NCBI GenBank assembly: GCA_022563215.1
Contig: JADFNT010000148.1
Coordinates: 1-5,246, forward strand
Length of the DNA stretch: 5,246 nt
Direction of reading: 5' to 3'
DNA from: Pseudomonadota bacterium
GTDB lineage: Bacteria; Pseudomonadota; Alphaproteobacteria; Rhodospirillales; Casp-alpha2
Position numbers and translations under genes: made by a program. How positions within the stretch are numbered: the first letter of the stretch is position 1; the number at the start of each line of letters is the position of its first letter. The notes beneath the pieces were generated by a model. It had not been told where the DNA came from. It did no database searches and worked only from the letters and a program-made list of their open reading frames with translations. Positions 1 to 5,246 of this stretch are shown here, piece after piece.

Positions 1-1888
1 CGACGCCCGAGCCGTCCCGGGATTGCAATCCGAAATCGTGGATCAATATTTTCCGTTTTTCGCCATCCTCGATGGTCGCCTCGTGTTCCAATTCGACCAT
101 CACCTTGAAGCCCATGTGCTCGAACAGCGGCAACACGTCCGACAACGGAATCGGCCGGTCCGGGTGAAAAACCTTGAAGCGGATTTGCGTTTCCGGATCC
201 TCGGGCGGCCGGTAGATGTGAAGGCCGATGGCGCCGGTAGCCAGCACGTCTTCAATGATGTCGATGTCCTGGAGGGTCCGGGCGCCGTCGTGGCTTTCCC
301 GGTAGCCGGCATCGAAGGCGTCGGCATAACGGTGAAGCAGATCGAGGCCCTTCTCCCCGCCGTGGGCCTCGATCAGGGCGTCGGAAAGCCGGTCCGACCA
401 GGACCGGGACGCCTGGATCAAGCGGGCTTCGATTTTGGCCGAGTCATAGGGCGGGATCTTCCCCGGGGTGGTGCGGATAATCACGTGCAGCCGGGCCAAG
501 GGCAAATCGCCGAGCTCGGCGTGGTGGGCGGCAACCTCGCCATTGAAGGACTCGCACAAAATGTCCTGCAGGTCGTGGCGGAGGGCCATGGAATAGCGGT
601 CCCGGGGCACGTAGATCAGGCACGACATGAAGCGTTCGAAATGGTCGCTGCGGATGAACAGCGCCACCCGCTGGCGGTCCTGCAGGTGCAGGATGCCGAG
701 GCTGGTTTCAAACAGCCTATCATCCGAAATCTGGAACAATTCGTCGCGGGGAAAGGTTTCCAGAATGTTCATCAGCGCCTTGCTGTCGTGGCTGCCGGAA
801 GGGAAGCCGGCCCTTTCCAGCGTTTTGTCAAGCCGCCGGCGCAGCATGGGTATATCGCGGGGGCTGCGGCTGTAGGCAACGGAGGTAAACAACCCGACGA
901 AAAGGCGCTGACCGATGACCCGGCCCCTGGCGTCGAACCGCTTGATGCCGATGGCGTCCATATGCACGGACCGATGAATGGTCGATTTTTGGTTGGTCTT
1001 GGTCACCAACAACAGGTCCGGGGATTCGATGAATTCCCTTACATCTCGGGACGCTGTTTTGAGTTCCCTGAATTCCTTGAAGACGATGAAATTCGGGTCG
1101 CGGAGGATCCCTAAGCCGGATTTCTTTTCGACGTCGACCGTGGTTTTTTTGCCGCGGCCCTTGTAGCGAAATTCGCGGTATCCCAGCAAAGTGAACTGGT
1201 TGTTGCGAATCCAGCCTAGGAACTCCCTTATCTCTTCCGCCTCTTCCGGGGGGACGCCTTTAGGCGCCGTTTCAAGTTCGGCGATCAGCGACGCCAATCT
1301 CTCGCGCATGGGGCGCCAATCCTTGACCGCCACGCGAACATCGCTCAAGACCTTCCGAATGCCGGTTTCGATCCCTTTCAGGCGGCGGCCGGAAAGCTGT
1401 GAAACCTGGAGATGCATGAACGATTCGGCGACCGAGTCATCCGCCCTCTGGCTGCCTTTCAGGATATCGAGGAGCTTCCCCGCTTTGTTGCGCCGGACCT
1501 TCAGGATCGGGTGGATGACCAGACGCACGATCAGGTTCTGGCGGTTCAGTTCCGCGGTCACCGAATCGACCAGGAACGGCATGTCGTCGTTGATGATTTC
1601 GATGATCGTGCGGTCAGAGCGCCAGCCGTCCTTCTTGGGGTCGGGGTTGAACACCCGGATCAAGGGCTTTCCTTTGGCGCGGGCGGCGCCGAGTTTCCAA
1701 TGCCCGTGGGATAGCTGGAACAGCGTTACCGGGTCGCTTTCGCCGATATCCTGGGGCGGAACGTTGGCGTAATAGGCGTCGATAAAGCGACCGAAACGGC
1801 TTTGGGCATTTTTGCCCAGGCGTTTGCGGCTTTCCTGCACGGCTTTCTTCAAAAGACCGGCTTTTTGGCGTTCGGCGGCGCTCGGCAT
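1..1888 (-). CDS. gdhB: NAD-specific glutamate dehydrogenase, 180-kDa class, N-terminal part (runs off left edge)
   Basis: This enzyme oxidatively deaminates L-glutamate to 2-oxoglutarate and ammonium with NAD+ in the cytoplasm, feeding amino-acid carbon into the TCA cycle. The minus frame is open for 629 codons to the window edge without a stop. Family proteins are about 1,600 residues, so only the N-terminal regulatory ACT-like region is visible and the Rossmann/catalytic part lies outside. Recognisable family segments are FGRFIDAYYANVP (32-44), NDDMPFLVDSV (100-110), GLFTSVAYS, FPRDELFQ (379-386), YVPRDRY (426-432) and IHDFGLQ near the visible end. The start at ATG 1888 is chosen because GGAGG lies 5 bases upstream; an in-frame GTG four codons earlier overlaps that site. 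It is divergent from the small gene at 2055. No frameshift was seen. The family identification is secure; the symbol varies between species (gdhB in Pseudomonas, gdhZ in Caulobacter). Confidence 0.94.
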   Translation of the reverse strand, partial: MPSAAERQKAGLLKKAVQESRKRLGKNAQSRFGRFIDAYYANVPPQDIGESDPVTLFQLSHGHWKLGAARAKGKPLIRVFNPDPKKDGWRSDRTIIEIINDDMPFLVDSVTAELNRQNLIVRLVIHPILKVRRNKAGKLLDILKGSQRADDSVAESFMHLQVSQLSGRRLKGIETGIRKVLSDVRVAVKDWRPMRERLASLIAELETAPKGVPPEEAEEIREFLGWIRNNQFTLLGYREFRYKGRGKKTTVDVEKKSGLGILRDPNFIVFKEFRELKTASRDVREFIESPDLLLVTKTNQKSTIHRSVHMDAIGIKRFDARGRVIGQRLFVGLFTSVAYSRSPRDIPMLRRRLDKTLERAGFPSGSHDSKALMNILETFPRDELFQISDDRLFETSLGILHLQDRQRVALFIRSDHFERFMSCLIYVPRDRYSMALRHDLQDILCESFNGEVAAHHAELGDLPLARLHVIIRTTPGKIPPYDSAKIEARLIQASRSWSDRLSDALIEAHGGEKGLDLLHRYADAFDAGYRESHDGARTLQDIDIIEDVLATGAIGLHIYRPPEDPETQIRFKVFHPDRPIPLSDVLPLFEHMGFKVMVELEHEATIEDGEKRKILIHDFGLQSRDGSGV

Positions 1889-1890
1889 TT

Positions 1891-1898
1891 CTTCCTCC
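1891..1898 (-). promoter_or_regulatory. Ribosome-binding site of the glutamate dehydrogenase gene
   Basis: On the minus strand this reads GGAGGAAG, with the GGAGG core 5 bases before ATG 1888. It decides the start: the in-frame GTG at 1900 overlaps the upstream edge of the site, so it could not use it. Confidence 0.7.
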
Positions 1899-1919
1899 AC
1901 ATGGGGGCGGGAGATCGTA

Positions 1920-1950
1920 ATTATATTAAAAAGGCTAGACCATTATTCAA
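1920..1950 (-). promoter_or_regulatory. Candidate sigma-70 promoter for glutamate dehydrogenase
   Basis: The minus strand has a perfect TATAAT at 1925-1920 and TTGAAT (4 of 6 matches to TTGACA) at 1950-1945, with a long 19-base spacer. The DNA upstream of the -35 (to about 1984) is strikingly AT-rich within a GC-rich genome, as expected for an UP element or a readily melted divergent control region. The predicted transcript start is about 25 bases before the ATG. The -10 match is seen directly; promoter function is inferred and the spacing is suboptimal. Confidence 0.42.
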
Positions 1951-2054
1951 TTTTTTCAATGGTTTCGTAAATTTTAAAGAATAATCCCCCCACCGAGGTC
2001 TTGGGCAAACCGTTCTTGAGAGGCTAAACTGCGGCCAACCAGGAGGATGTCTTA

Positions 2055-2438
2055 ATGGCGGCCAAGGACGAAGTTCTGACGCCGGAAACGGCGGCGGAGG
2101 CGGCCCAGGCCAACTGGCTTTTCGAGCGCCTGCCCGAATGGGTGATGGACACGCTGTCGAGCGAACAAAAGAAAGCCATCCACGAAGCCGTGGGAAATCC
2201 GTCGTGGAAGCGTCCGCCGGTTAATATCCGCTTCACGGTGCCTTTTTTCAAAGCTAAGTTTTACATCACCGTCGTCGGCGGCGAGGAAAAGCGCAACGCC
2301 GAGCGCCGGGCCCAGGAGCGCCACAAGTACCCGCTGCGCACCATCGCCAACGTGTTTTTCTTTATCGGCCTGGGGACGCTGTTTTACATGCTGGCGGTGT
2401 TCTTGCTGGCCTTGCAATCGGCGATCATCGAGTTCTAG
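2055..2438 (+). CDS. Small single-pass membrane protein of unknown function (127 aa)
   Basis: I do not recognise this protein. A strong AGGAGG at 2041-2046, 8 bases before the ATG, supports the start; a second ATG inside the leader (2047) meets TAA after one codon and so is not used. Residues 1-95 look soluble: an Ala/Glu-rich start, an amphipathic stretch WLFERLPEWVMDTL (21-34), then a segment around PPVNIRFTVPF (54-64) likely to form beta structure. Residues 79-95 are rich in Arg/Lys/Glu, and residues 97-121 form a single hydrophobic helix ending six residues before the C-terminus. By the positive-inside rule the soluble part would be cytoplasmic, giving a tail-anchored arrangement. A poor promoter-like pair (TTGGGC at 2001, TAAACT at 2025, 18-base spacer) lies upstream. 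It is divergent from glutamate dehydrogenase and convergent with the FecR-cyclophilin gene, so it is probably a single-gene unit. Codon use matches the GC-rich neighbours. Confidence 0.85.
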   Translation: MAAKDEVLTPETAAEAAQANWLFERLPEWVMDTLSSEQKKAIHEAVGNPSWKRPPVNIRFTVPFFKAKFYITVVGGEEKRNAERRAQERHKYPLRTIANVFFFIGLGTLFYMLAVFLLALQSAIIEF

Positions 2439-2516
2439 TGGCCTGTATCACCTAAATAGTACCCCTACGACGGCGTTGCGAGGTTTCCGGTTAGGAGCGC
2501 GTCGCCAACGGCCCGG

Positions 2517-2529
2517 CGGAACCGTTCCG
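2517..2529. repeat. Short near-palindrome in the convergent intergenic region
   Basis: CGGAAC and GTTCCG flank a single central C, giving a 6+1+6 palindrome. It sits between two direct copies of CCGGCGG (2513-2519 and 2527-2533). It could be a protein-binding site or part of an RNA fold; there is no evidence for either beyond symmetry. Confidence 0.35.
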
Positions 2530-2545
2530 GCGGGATTATAAGGAT

Positions 2546-2559
2546 TTGACTTCGGTCAA
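2546..2559. repeat. UUCG-tetraloop hairpin
   Basis: TTGAC-TTCG-GTCAA is a perfect 5-bp stem closed by C(UUCG)G, the exceptionally stable tetraloop class when transcribed from the plus strand. A further seven-base inverted repeat, AAGGCGG (2558-2564) with CCGCCTT (2577-2583), follows and overlaps its last two bases. There is no T-run after it, so it is not a textbook terminator, but it could stabilise the 3' end of the transcript from the small upstream gene. Confidence 0.45.
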
Positions 2560-2588
2560 GGCGGGCATCCGGTCCGCCGCCTTAAAGT

Positions 2589-2621
2589 CAGCCCCCTAAC
2601 CGAAACCACGTTAGGGGGCTG
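2589..2621. terminator. Strong hairpin between convergent genes, probable transcription end
   Basis: A perfect 12-bp inverted repeat (CAGCCCCCTAAC and GTTAGGGGGCTG) with a 9-base loop lies 31 bases beyond the stop of the minus-strand FecR-cyclophilin gene and about 150 bases beyond the stop of the plus-strand small gene. Its placement between convergent genes fits a terminator. Neither side has a proper T-tract (the minus strand continues ACTTTAAGG), so termination may be weak, or the hairpin may only protect 3' ends. It is more likely to serve the minus-strand gene. Confidence 0.5.
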
Positions 2622-2652
2622 CCATGACTCCCAGGGGCCTTGCTTCTGGGTC

Positions 2653-3909
2653 TTACTTGGCGTCGGCGCCGACCCGGAATTGAACGATTTTATCCGGGGT
2701 CTTGGGCGGGCGGCCGGTGTTCAGGCTGTCGGCCAGTTCCAGACCGTGAATGACCTTGCCGATCACGGTATATTTACCATCCAGGTTCGCCGCCCGGTCG
2801 AGAGCAATGAAGAACTGGCTGTCGGCGCTGTCGGGGTCGTCCTTTTCGCGGCTCATGCCGACCGTGCCGCGTTCGAACGGTACGTCGGAAAATTCCGCCT
2901 TCAGGGTGAGGCCGGAACCGCCGGTGCCGGTGCCGGTGGGGTCGCCGGTTTCGGCGACATAGCCCCGGCGCACGAAATGGAAGTTCAACCCGTCGTAGAA
3001 GCCTTGGCGGGCCAGTTCCTTGATCCGGCTGACATGGCGTGGCGCCAGGTCGGGCCTCAACTCGATCACCAACCGGCCGCCGGCCAAATCCATGTAAAGC
3101 AGGTTTTCCTTGTTCTTGCCGGCCACGGCCTTTTGGAAGGCGAGGCTGGCGCTGGGCGGCAGCGCCGCGGTCTGGATTTGGGCCTGGGATTGGGATTCGG
3201 GTTGGGCCCGGGATTGGGGCTGTTGTCTGGCCTGGGTTGCCGCCTCTTGCGAGCCCTGGTTGGCGACCAGGGTCAGCATCAGCGCCGTCGATTCCTTCAT
3301 TTCCGGCGACGGTTCGGCCTTGAACTCGCCGACGCCCTGGGCGTTGACGCTATAGACCTGACCACGCGATACGCGTTGGGTGCCGGCGGCGGACGTGACC
3401 TCGATGGTGCCTTCGTGGACGGCGATCTCGGTTTCGGTCGGTTTGGTCAGAACATCGAACTCGGTCCCGCGGACGCCGATGCTCGCCACCGGGGTATTGA
3501 TGGTGACGTCCATCTTTACCCCCGCAGTCGAGAACCGGAAAATGCCCTTGACCACCGTGATGGTCCCTTCGACGACGCCCCGGTTGGGATTGTAGACCAT
3601 GCTGTCGAGGATCATTTCCGACAATTCGCCCATGATCAGGGTCGATTCGTCGATCAGGAGGATATCGACGGCGCTGGCCTTGCCGGTGCTGACGGTCTCC
3701 TGGTAGACGACGTTGTCGCCCAGTTTCAGCCGCCGGTTGAGAATCTTGGCGCGGACCAAGTTGACGACCTTGACCGTGGTGCCGATCTCGATCGCCGTCT
3801 TGGCCGCCGTTCCCAGGACAAGGGCCAGGCCGACCATGAGGACCGCCAACAGGCGATACAGTTCCGGGAGCCGGAACAAAGGGGCGGCGGAGTTACGAGG
3901 CTTCGGCAT
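2653..3909 (-). CDS. Exported FecR-domain / cyclophilin-type peptidyl-prolyl isomerase fusion
   Basis: The product is 418 residues from ATG 3909. Residues 1-17 are basic, 18-36 form a hydrophobic signal peptide or anchor (LLAVLMVGLALVLGTAA), 60-190 a FecR-type domain with signature NTPVASIGVRGTEF (138-151), 218-255 a Q/S/A-rich linker, and 268-418 a cyclophilin domain. It is probably periplasmic. The cyclophilin fold is clear (GFYDGLNFHF, GDPTGTGTGG, DSQFFI, LDGKYTVIGKV). However, by alignment to human cyclophilin A the catalytic Arg55 is Phe312, Gln63 is Glu320, Trp121 is Asn375 and His126 is Tyr380, while Gln111-Phe112-Phe113 are kept. Activity may be weak or lost, leaving a binding role. 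An ATG at 3942 would add 11 residues. I prefer 3909 because the upstream ATG directly abuts a hairpin (GCCCT-CGG-AGGGC, 3943-3955) holding its only GAGGG, and the signal peptide reads well from 3909. No ECF sigma-factor or TonB-receptor gene is adjacent, so a classical FecR anti-sigma role is unlikely. Confidence 0.9.
   Translation of the reverse strand: MPKPRNSAAPLFRLPELYRLLAVLMVGLALVLGTAAKTAIEIGTTVKVVNLVRAKILNRRLKLGDNVVYQETVSTGKASAVDILLIDESTLIMGELSEMILDSMVYNPNRGVVEGTITVVKGIFRFSTAGVKMDVTINTPVASIGVRGTEFDVLTKPTETEIAVHEGTIEVTSAAGTQRVSRGQVYSVNAQGVGEFKAEPSPEMKESTALMLTLVANQGSQEAATQARQQPQSRAQPESQSQAQIQTAALPPSASLAFQKAVAGKNKENLLYMDLAGGRLVIELRPDLAPRHVSRIKELARQGFYDGLNFHFVRRGYVAETGDPTGTGTGGSGLTLKAEFSDVPFERGTVGMSREKDDPDSADSQFFIALDRAANLDGKYTVIGKVIHGLELADSLNTGRPPKTPDKIVQFRVGADAK
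3180..3219 (+). repeat. Run of seven GGG tracts, G-quadruplex-type sequence within the linker
   Basis: The plus strand has GGG at 3180, 3186, 3192, 3199, 3204, 3210 and 3216 (the last is GGGG), with loops of 3, 3, 4, 2, 3 and 3 bases. This exceeds the usual four-tract rule for a potential intramolecular quadruplex. It arises because the Gln/Ser/Ala/Pro linker of the minus-strand protein is encoded by repeated CCC-containing codon pairs (for example CAATCC, CAGGCC). The G-rich strand is the template strand of that gene. Confidence 0.7.
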
Positions 3910-3997
3910 GGTATTCGATCCGTTTTTTTCAGTCTTTTGCATGCCCTCGGAGGGCCATCAAGACCTTGTTGTGTCTTTCCCGGATTGAAACGCAAAT

Positions 3998-4006
3998 ATT
4001 ATACCA
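3998..4006 (-). promoter_or_regulatory. Extended -10 promoter candidate for the FecR-cyclophilin gene
   Basis: The minus strand reads TGGTATAAT, a perfect TATAAT with the upstream TGn of extended -10 promoters. No good -35 is found at 16-18 bases upstream (GATCTT at 17). The leader to ATG 3909 would be about 80 bases and contains the 3943-3955 hairpin. The element sits on the composition border, so the gene may now be driven from sequence at the edge of the foreign segment. Confidence 0.4.
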
Positions 4007-4014
4007 GAATGAAG

Positions 4015-4040
4015 CCTTATAAGATCATTGAAATATAAGG
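4015..4040. repeat. Inverted repeat surrounding the helicase start
   Basis: CCTTATA (4015-4021) and TATAAGG (4034-4040) are perfectly inverted around a 12-base spacer that contains the TTG start at 4028. In the plus-strand RNA this would place the start codon in a hairpin loop; as DNA it could be an operator or the end of an element. The left arm also lies in the octamer palindrome CTTATAAG (4016-4023). Confidence 0.4.
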
Positions 4041-5246
4041 ATTTTTTAAATACTAAAGTTTTACAGAATAAAAATTCAGGGATTAATATTAAATTATCTG
4101 AAATTAATAATATTTTATACCCGTTTGAAAAACAAATAGTGCAATGGACTTTGAAAAAGGGTAAAACTGCTATATTTGCTGATTGTGGATTAGGTAAAAC
4201 TATCATGCAATTATCTTGGGCAAACCAGGTAGTTAAGCACACCAAAAGACCAGTGCTTATTCTTGCACCATTGGCGGTATCTGGGCAAACAATAGAAGAG
4301 GGTAAAAAGTTCGGTATTAAGATTTGGAAATATACAGAATCGTCAAATCCTTTTGCTGATTCAATGGAAGATGAATTTTACCAAAGGATATATATTACCA
4401 ACTATGAGCAACTAAAAAACATTGATACGTCACCATTTGCCGGAATAGTATTGGATGAATCCAGTATTTTAAAGGGTCGTGATGGTAAGTTATCCAGATT
4501 ATTGATAGACACATTCAAAGAAACACCATATAAACTACTATGTACGGCAACTCCTAGCCCGAATGATCACATGGAGCTGGGTCAGCATAGTGAATTTATA
4601 GGATGCATGACATATCTTGAAATGCTTGCAATGTATTTTGTACATGATGGTGGCGAAACATCTAAATGGAGGCTCAGAAAACACGCACAGGATGACTTCT
4701 GGCAGTATGTGTGTACATGGTCTATATCGTTAGATAATCCATCTACGTTAGGTTTTGAAATGAAAGGTTTTGATTTACCTGAGATTGAATTTATCGAGCA
4801 TATAATACCTGTTGAAAATAATACCATGACATTATTCGGTGATGTGGCGGTAAGCGCAACGGAACTCAATAAGGATCTAAGGAGGTCGCTTGATGATCGA
4901 ATTGATAAGGCTATTGAGTTGATAAGCTCAAATGATGAACAATGGATAATCTGGGGATTGCAAAACGCTGAAACTGATAGACTAGGGAAATTGGTAGACG
5001 GGTTTAATGTTCAGGGATCTGATAAACCAGAATATAAAGCTGAAAAGTTACTAGGATTTGGGCGTAATGATTATCGTGTTCTGGTAACAAAGACAAGCAT
5101 AGCCAGCTTCGGCATGAACTATCAGAACTGTCATAATATGATATTCTGCTCTTATGACTTTAAATTCGAGGCGTTTTATCAGGCAGTTAGGCGGTGCTAC
5201 CGGTTTGGTCAAAAGAATAATGTAAAGGTTCATTTACTAATACCAG
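4028..5246 (+). CDS. SNF2-type superfamily 2 DNA helicase/translocase, mobile-element type (runs off right edge)
   Basis: An ATP-dependent helicase or translocase acting on DNA, open for 406 codons to the window edge. From TTG 4028, motif I is DCGLGKT (52-58), the Ia region LILAPLAV (77-84), motif II DESS (143-146), motif III TATPSPND (173-180), motif V near LVTKTSIASFGMN (352-364) and motif VI QAVRRCYRFGQ (385-395). Both RecA-like lobes are therefore present. This group is common in phages and islands and is often next to, or fused with, an adenine/cytosine-N4 DNA methyltransferase; that partner would lie beyond the window. The frame opens after TGA at 4010-4012 and has no ATG before motif I. 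TTG 4028 gives an N-terminus (KYKDFLNTK, then SEINNILYPFEKQIVQW) that matches my recollection of the family. GTG 4139 would leave only about 20 residues before the Walker lysine. No clear ribosome-binding site precedes TTG, so a 5' end altered at the junction remains possible. No internal frameshift was found. Confidence 0.87.
   Translation, partial: MKYKDFLNTKVLQNKNSGINIKLSEINNILYPFEKQIVQWTLKKGKTAIFADCGLGKTIMQLSWANQVVKHTKRPVLILAPLAVSGQTIEEGKKFGIKIWKYTESSNPFADSMEDEFYQRIYITNYEQLKNIDTSPFAGIVLDESSILKGRDGKLSRLLIDTFKETPYKLLCTATPSPNDHMELGQHSEFIGCMTYLEMLAMYFVHDGGETSKWRLRKHAQDDFWQYVCTWSISLDNPSTLGFEMKGFDLPEIEFIEHIIPVENNTMTLFGDVAVSATELNKDLRRSLDDRIDKAIELISSNDEQWIIWGLQNAETDRLGKLVDGFNVQGSDKPEYKAEKLLGFGRNDYRVLVTKTSIASFGMNYQNCHNMIFCSYDFKFEAFYQAVRRCYRFGQKNNVKVHLLIP

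Larger units (their letters stand above)
2482..2607. repeat. Long-range inverted repeat overlapping the terminator-like hairpin
   Basis: The 14 bases at 2482-2495 (GGTTTCCGGTTAGG) are complementary to the 13 bases at 2595-2607 (CCTAACCGAAACC), with one bulged base. The right arm uses part of the left stem and loop of the 2589-2621 hairpin, so the two pairings cannot form together on one RNA. Whether this is functional or a chance match is not known. Confidence 0.45.
4007..5246. mobile_element. Probable left part of an AT-rich foreign segment (phage or integrative element)
   Basis: Base composition falls sharply here: 41 G+C per 60 bases at 2881-2940 and 33 at 3061-3120, against 10 at 4081-4140 and 22 at 5041-5100. 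Codons such as ATA, TTA and AGA become common. The only gene is a helicase of a type usual in phages and mobile islands. No integrase, tRNA fragment, transposase or duplicated attachment sequence is visible, so the exact border and element type are unknown. A mis-joined contig is the main alternative. Confidence 0.5.

Noticed and set aside
23..1114. Long plus-strand open frame of 363 codons
   Set aside because: It lies antisense to the glutamate dehydrogenase gene, whose minus frame gives clear family motifs. The plus frame results from GC-rich codon bias and its translation has no recognisable domain.
1191..1772. Plus-strand open frames opposite the 5' half of glutamate dehydrogenase
   Set aside because: They are Arg/Ser-rich translations with no domain, complementary to a confidently identified gene.
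1898..1900. GTG as an alternative start of glutamate dehydrogenase
   Set aside because: It is in frame but overlaps the GGAGG that is well placed for ATG 1888, and no ribosome-binding site precedes the GTG itself.
2052..2417. Minus-strand open frame overlapping the 127-residue gene
   Set aside because: The plus-strand gene has a strong AGGAGG and a coherent membrane helix; the minus frame has neither a ribosome-binding site nor a sensible protein pattern.
3940..3942. Upstream ATG of the FecR-cyclophilin gene
   Set aside because: It directly abuts a hairpin whose right arm contains the only GAGGG, with spacing too short to work, and it would put 11 polar residues before a good signal peptide. 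It is not fully excluded.
3966..4002. Plus-strand promoter for the helicase (TATTAT at 3997)
   Set aside because: No -35 hexamer lies at a usable distance; the TTG-containing candidates are 22 or more bases away or only 6.
2680..4038. Plus-strand open frame of 452 codons with a Gly-Leu repeat
   Set aside because: It is antisense to the FecR-cyclophilin gene. The Gly-Leu repeat is the complement of the Gln/Ser linker codons, and the frame runs across the composition junction.
4582..4869. Minus-strand open frames in the AT-rich segment (also 3958-4245 and 5051-5233)
   Set aside because: All lie opposite the helicase, whose motifs I, II, III, V and VI occur in order in a single plus frame.

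Overview
The window reads as a GC-rich alphaproteobacterial chromosome segment (positions 1 to about 3990) joined abruptly to AT-rich foreign-looking DNA (about 4000 to 5246). The host assignment rests on the 180-kDa-class NAD-dependent glutamate dehydrogenase, the strong GC bias at third codon positions, and a cyclophilin C-terminus of the kind found in Rhodospirillales and relatives. The genus cannot be fixed from this sequence alone.

Layout. Positions 1-1888 (minus strand) hold the N-terminal 629 codons of the large NAD-glutamate dehydrogenase; the catalytic C-terminal part lies beyond the left edge. A short AT-rich divergent spacer (1889-2054) carries a good candidate promoter for it. Positions 2055-2438 (plus strand) encode a 127-residue unrecognised protein with one C-terminal membrane helix. 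Positions 2439-2652 form a convergent intergenic region with no gene but several inverted repeats, including a perfect 12-bp stem and a competing long-range pairing. Positions 2653-3909 (minus strand) encode an exported protein joining a FecR-type domain to a cyclophilin-type prolyl isomerase domain, in which several catalytic positions are substituted. Its Q/S/A-rich linker is encoded by DNA that gives seven GGG tracts in a row on the plus strand.

At about 3990-4030 base composition changes sharply: 41 G+C in the 60 bases from 2881, against 10 in the 60 bases from 4081. From there to the right edge one uninterrupted plus-strand reading frame encodes an SNF2-type superfamily 2 helicase of the phage/mobile-element kind. 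It has no ATG before its Walker A motif. TTG at 4028 is the best start, with no clear ribosome-binding site, and an inverted repeat surrounds it. The gene runs off the window.

The genes do not form an obvious common pathway. Glutamate dehydrogenase is housekeeping nitrogen/carbon metabolism, the 127-residue protein is unknown, the FecR-cyclophilin protein is probably periplasmic, and the helicase probably marks the left edge of an integrated element (or, less interestingly, a mis-joined contig). The best candidates for something new are the FecR-cyclophilin fusion with a degenerate active site and the composition junction at the helicase 5' end.
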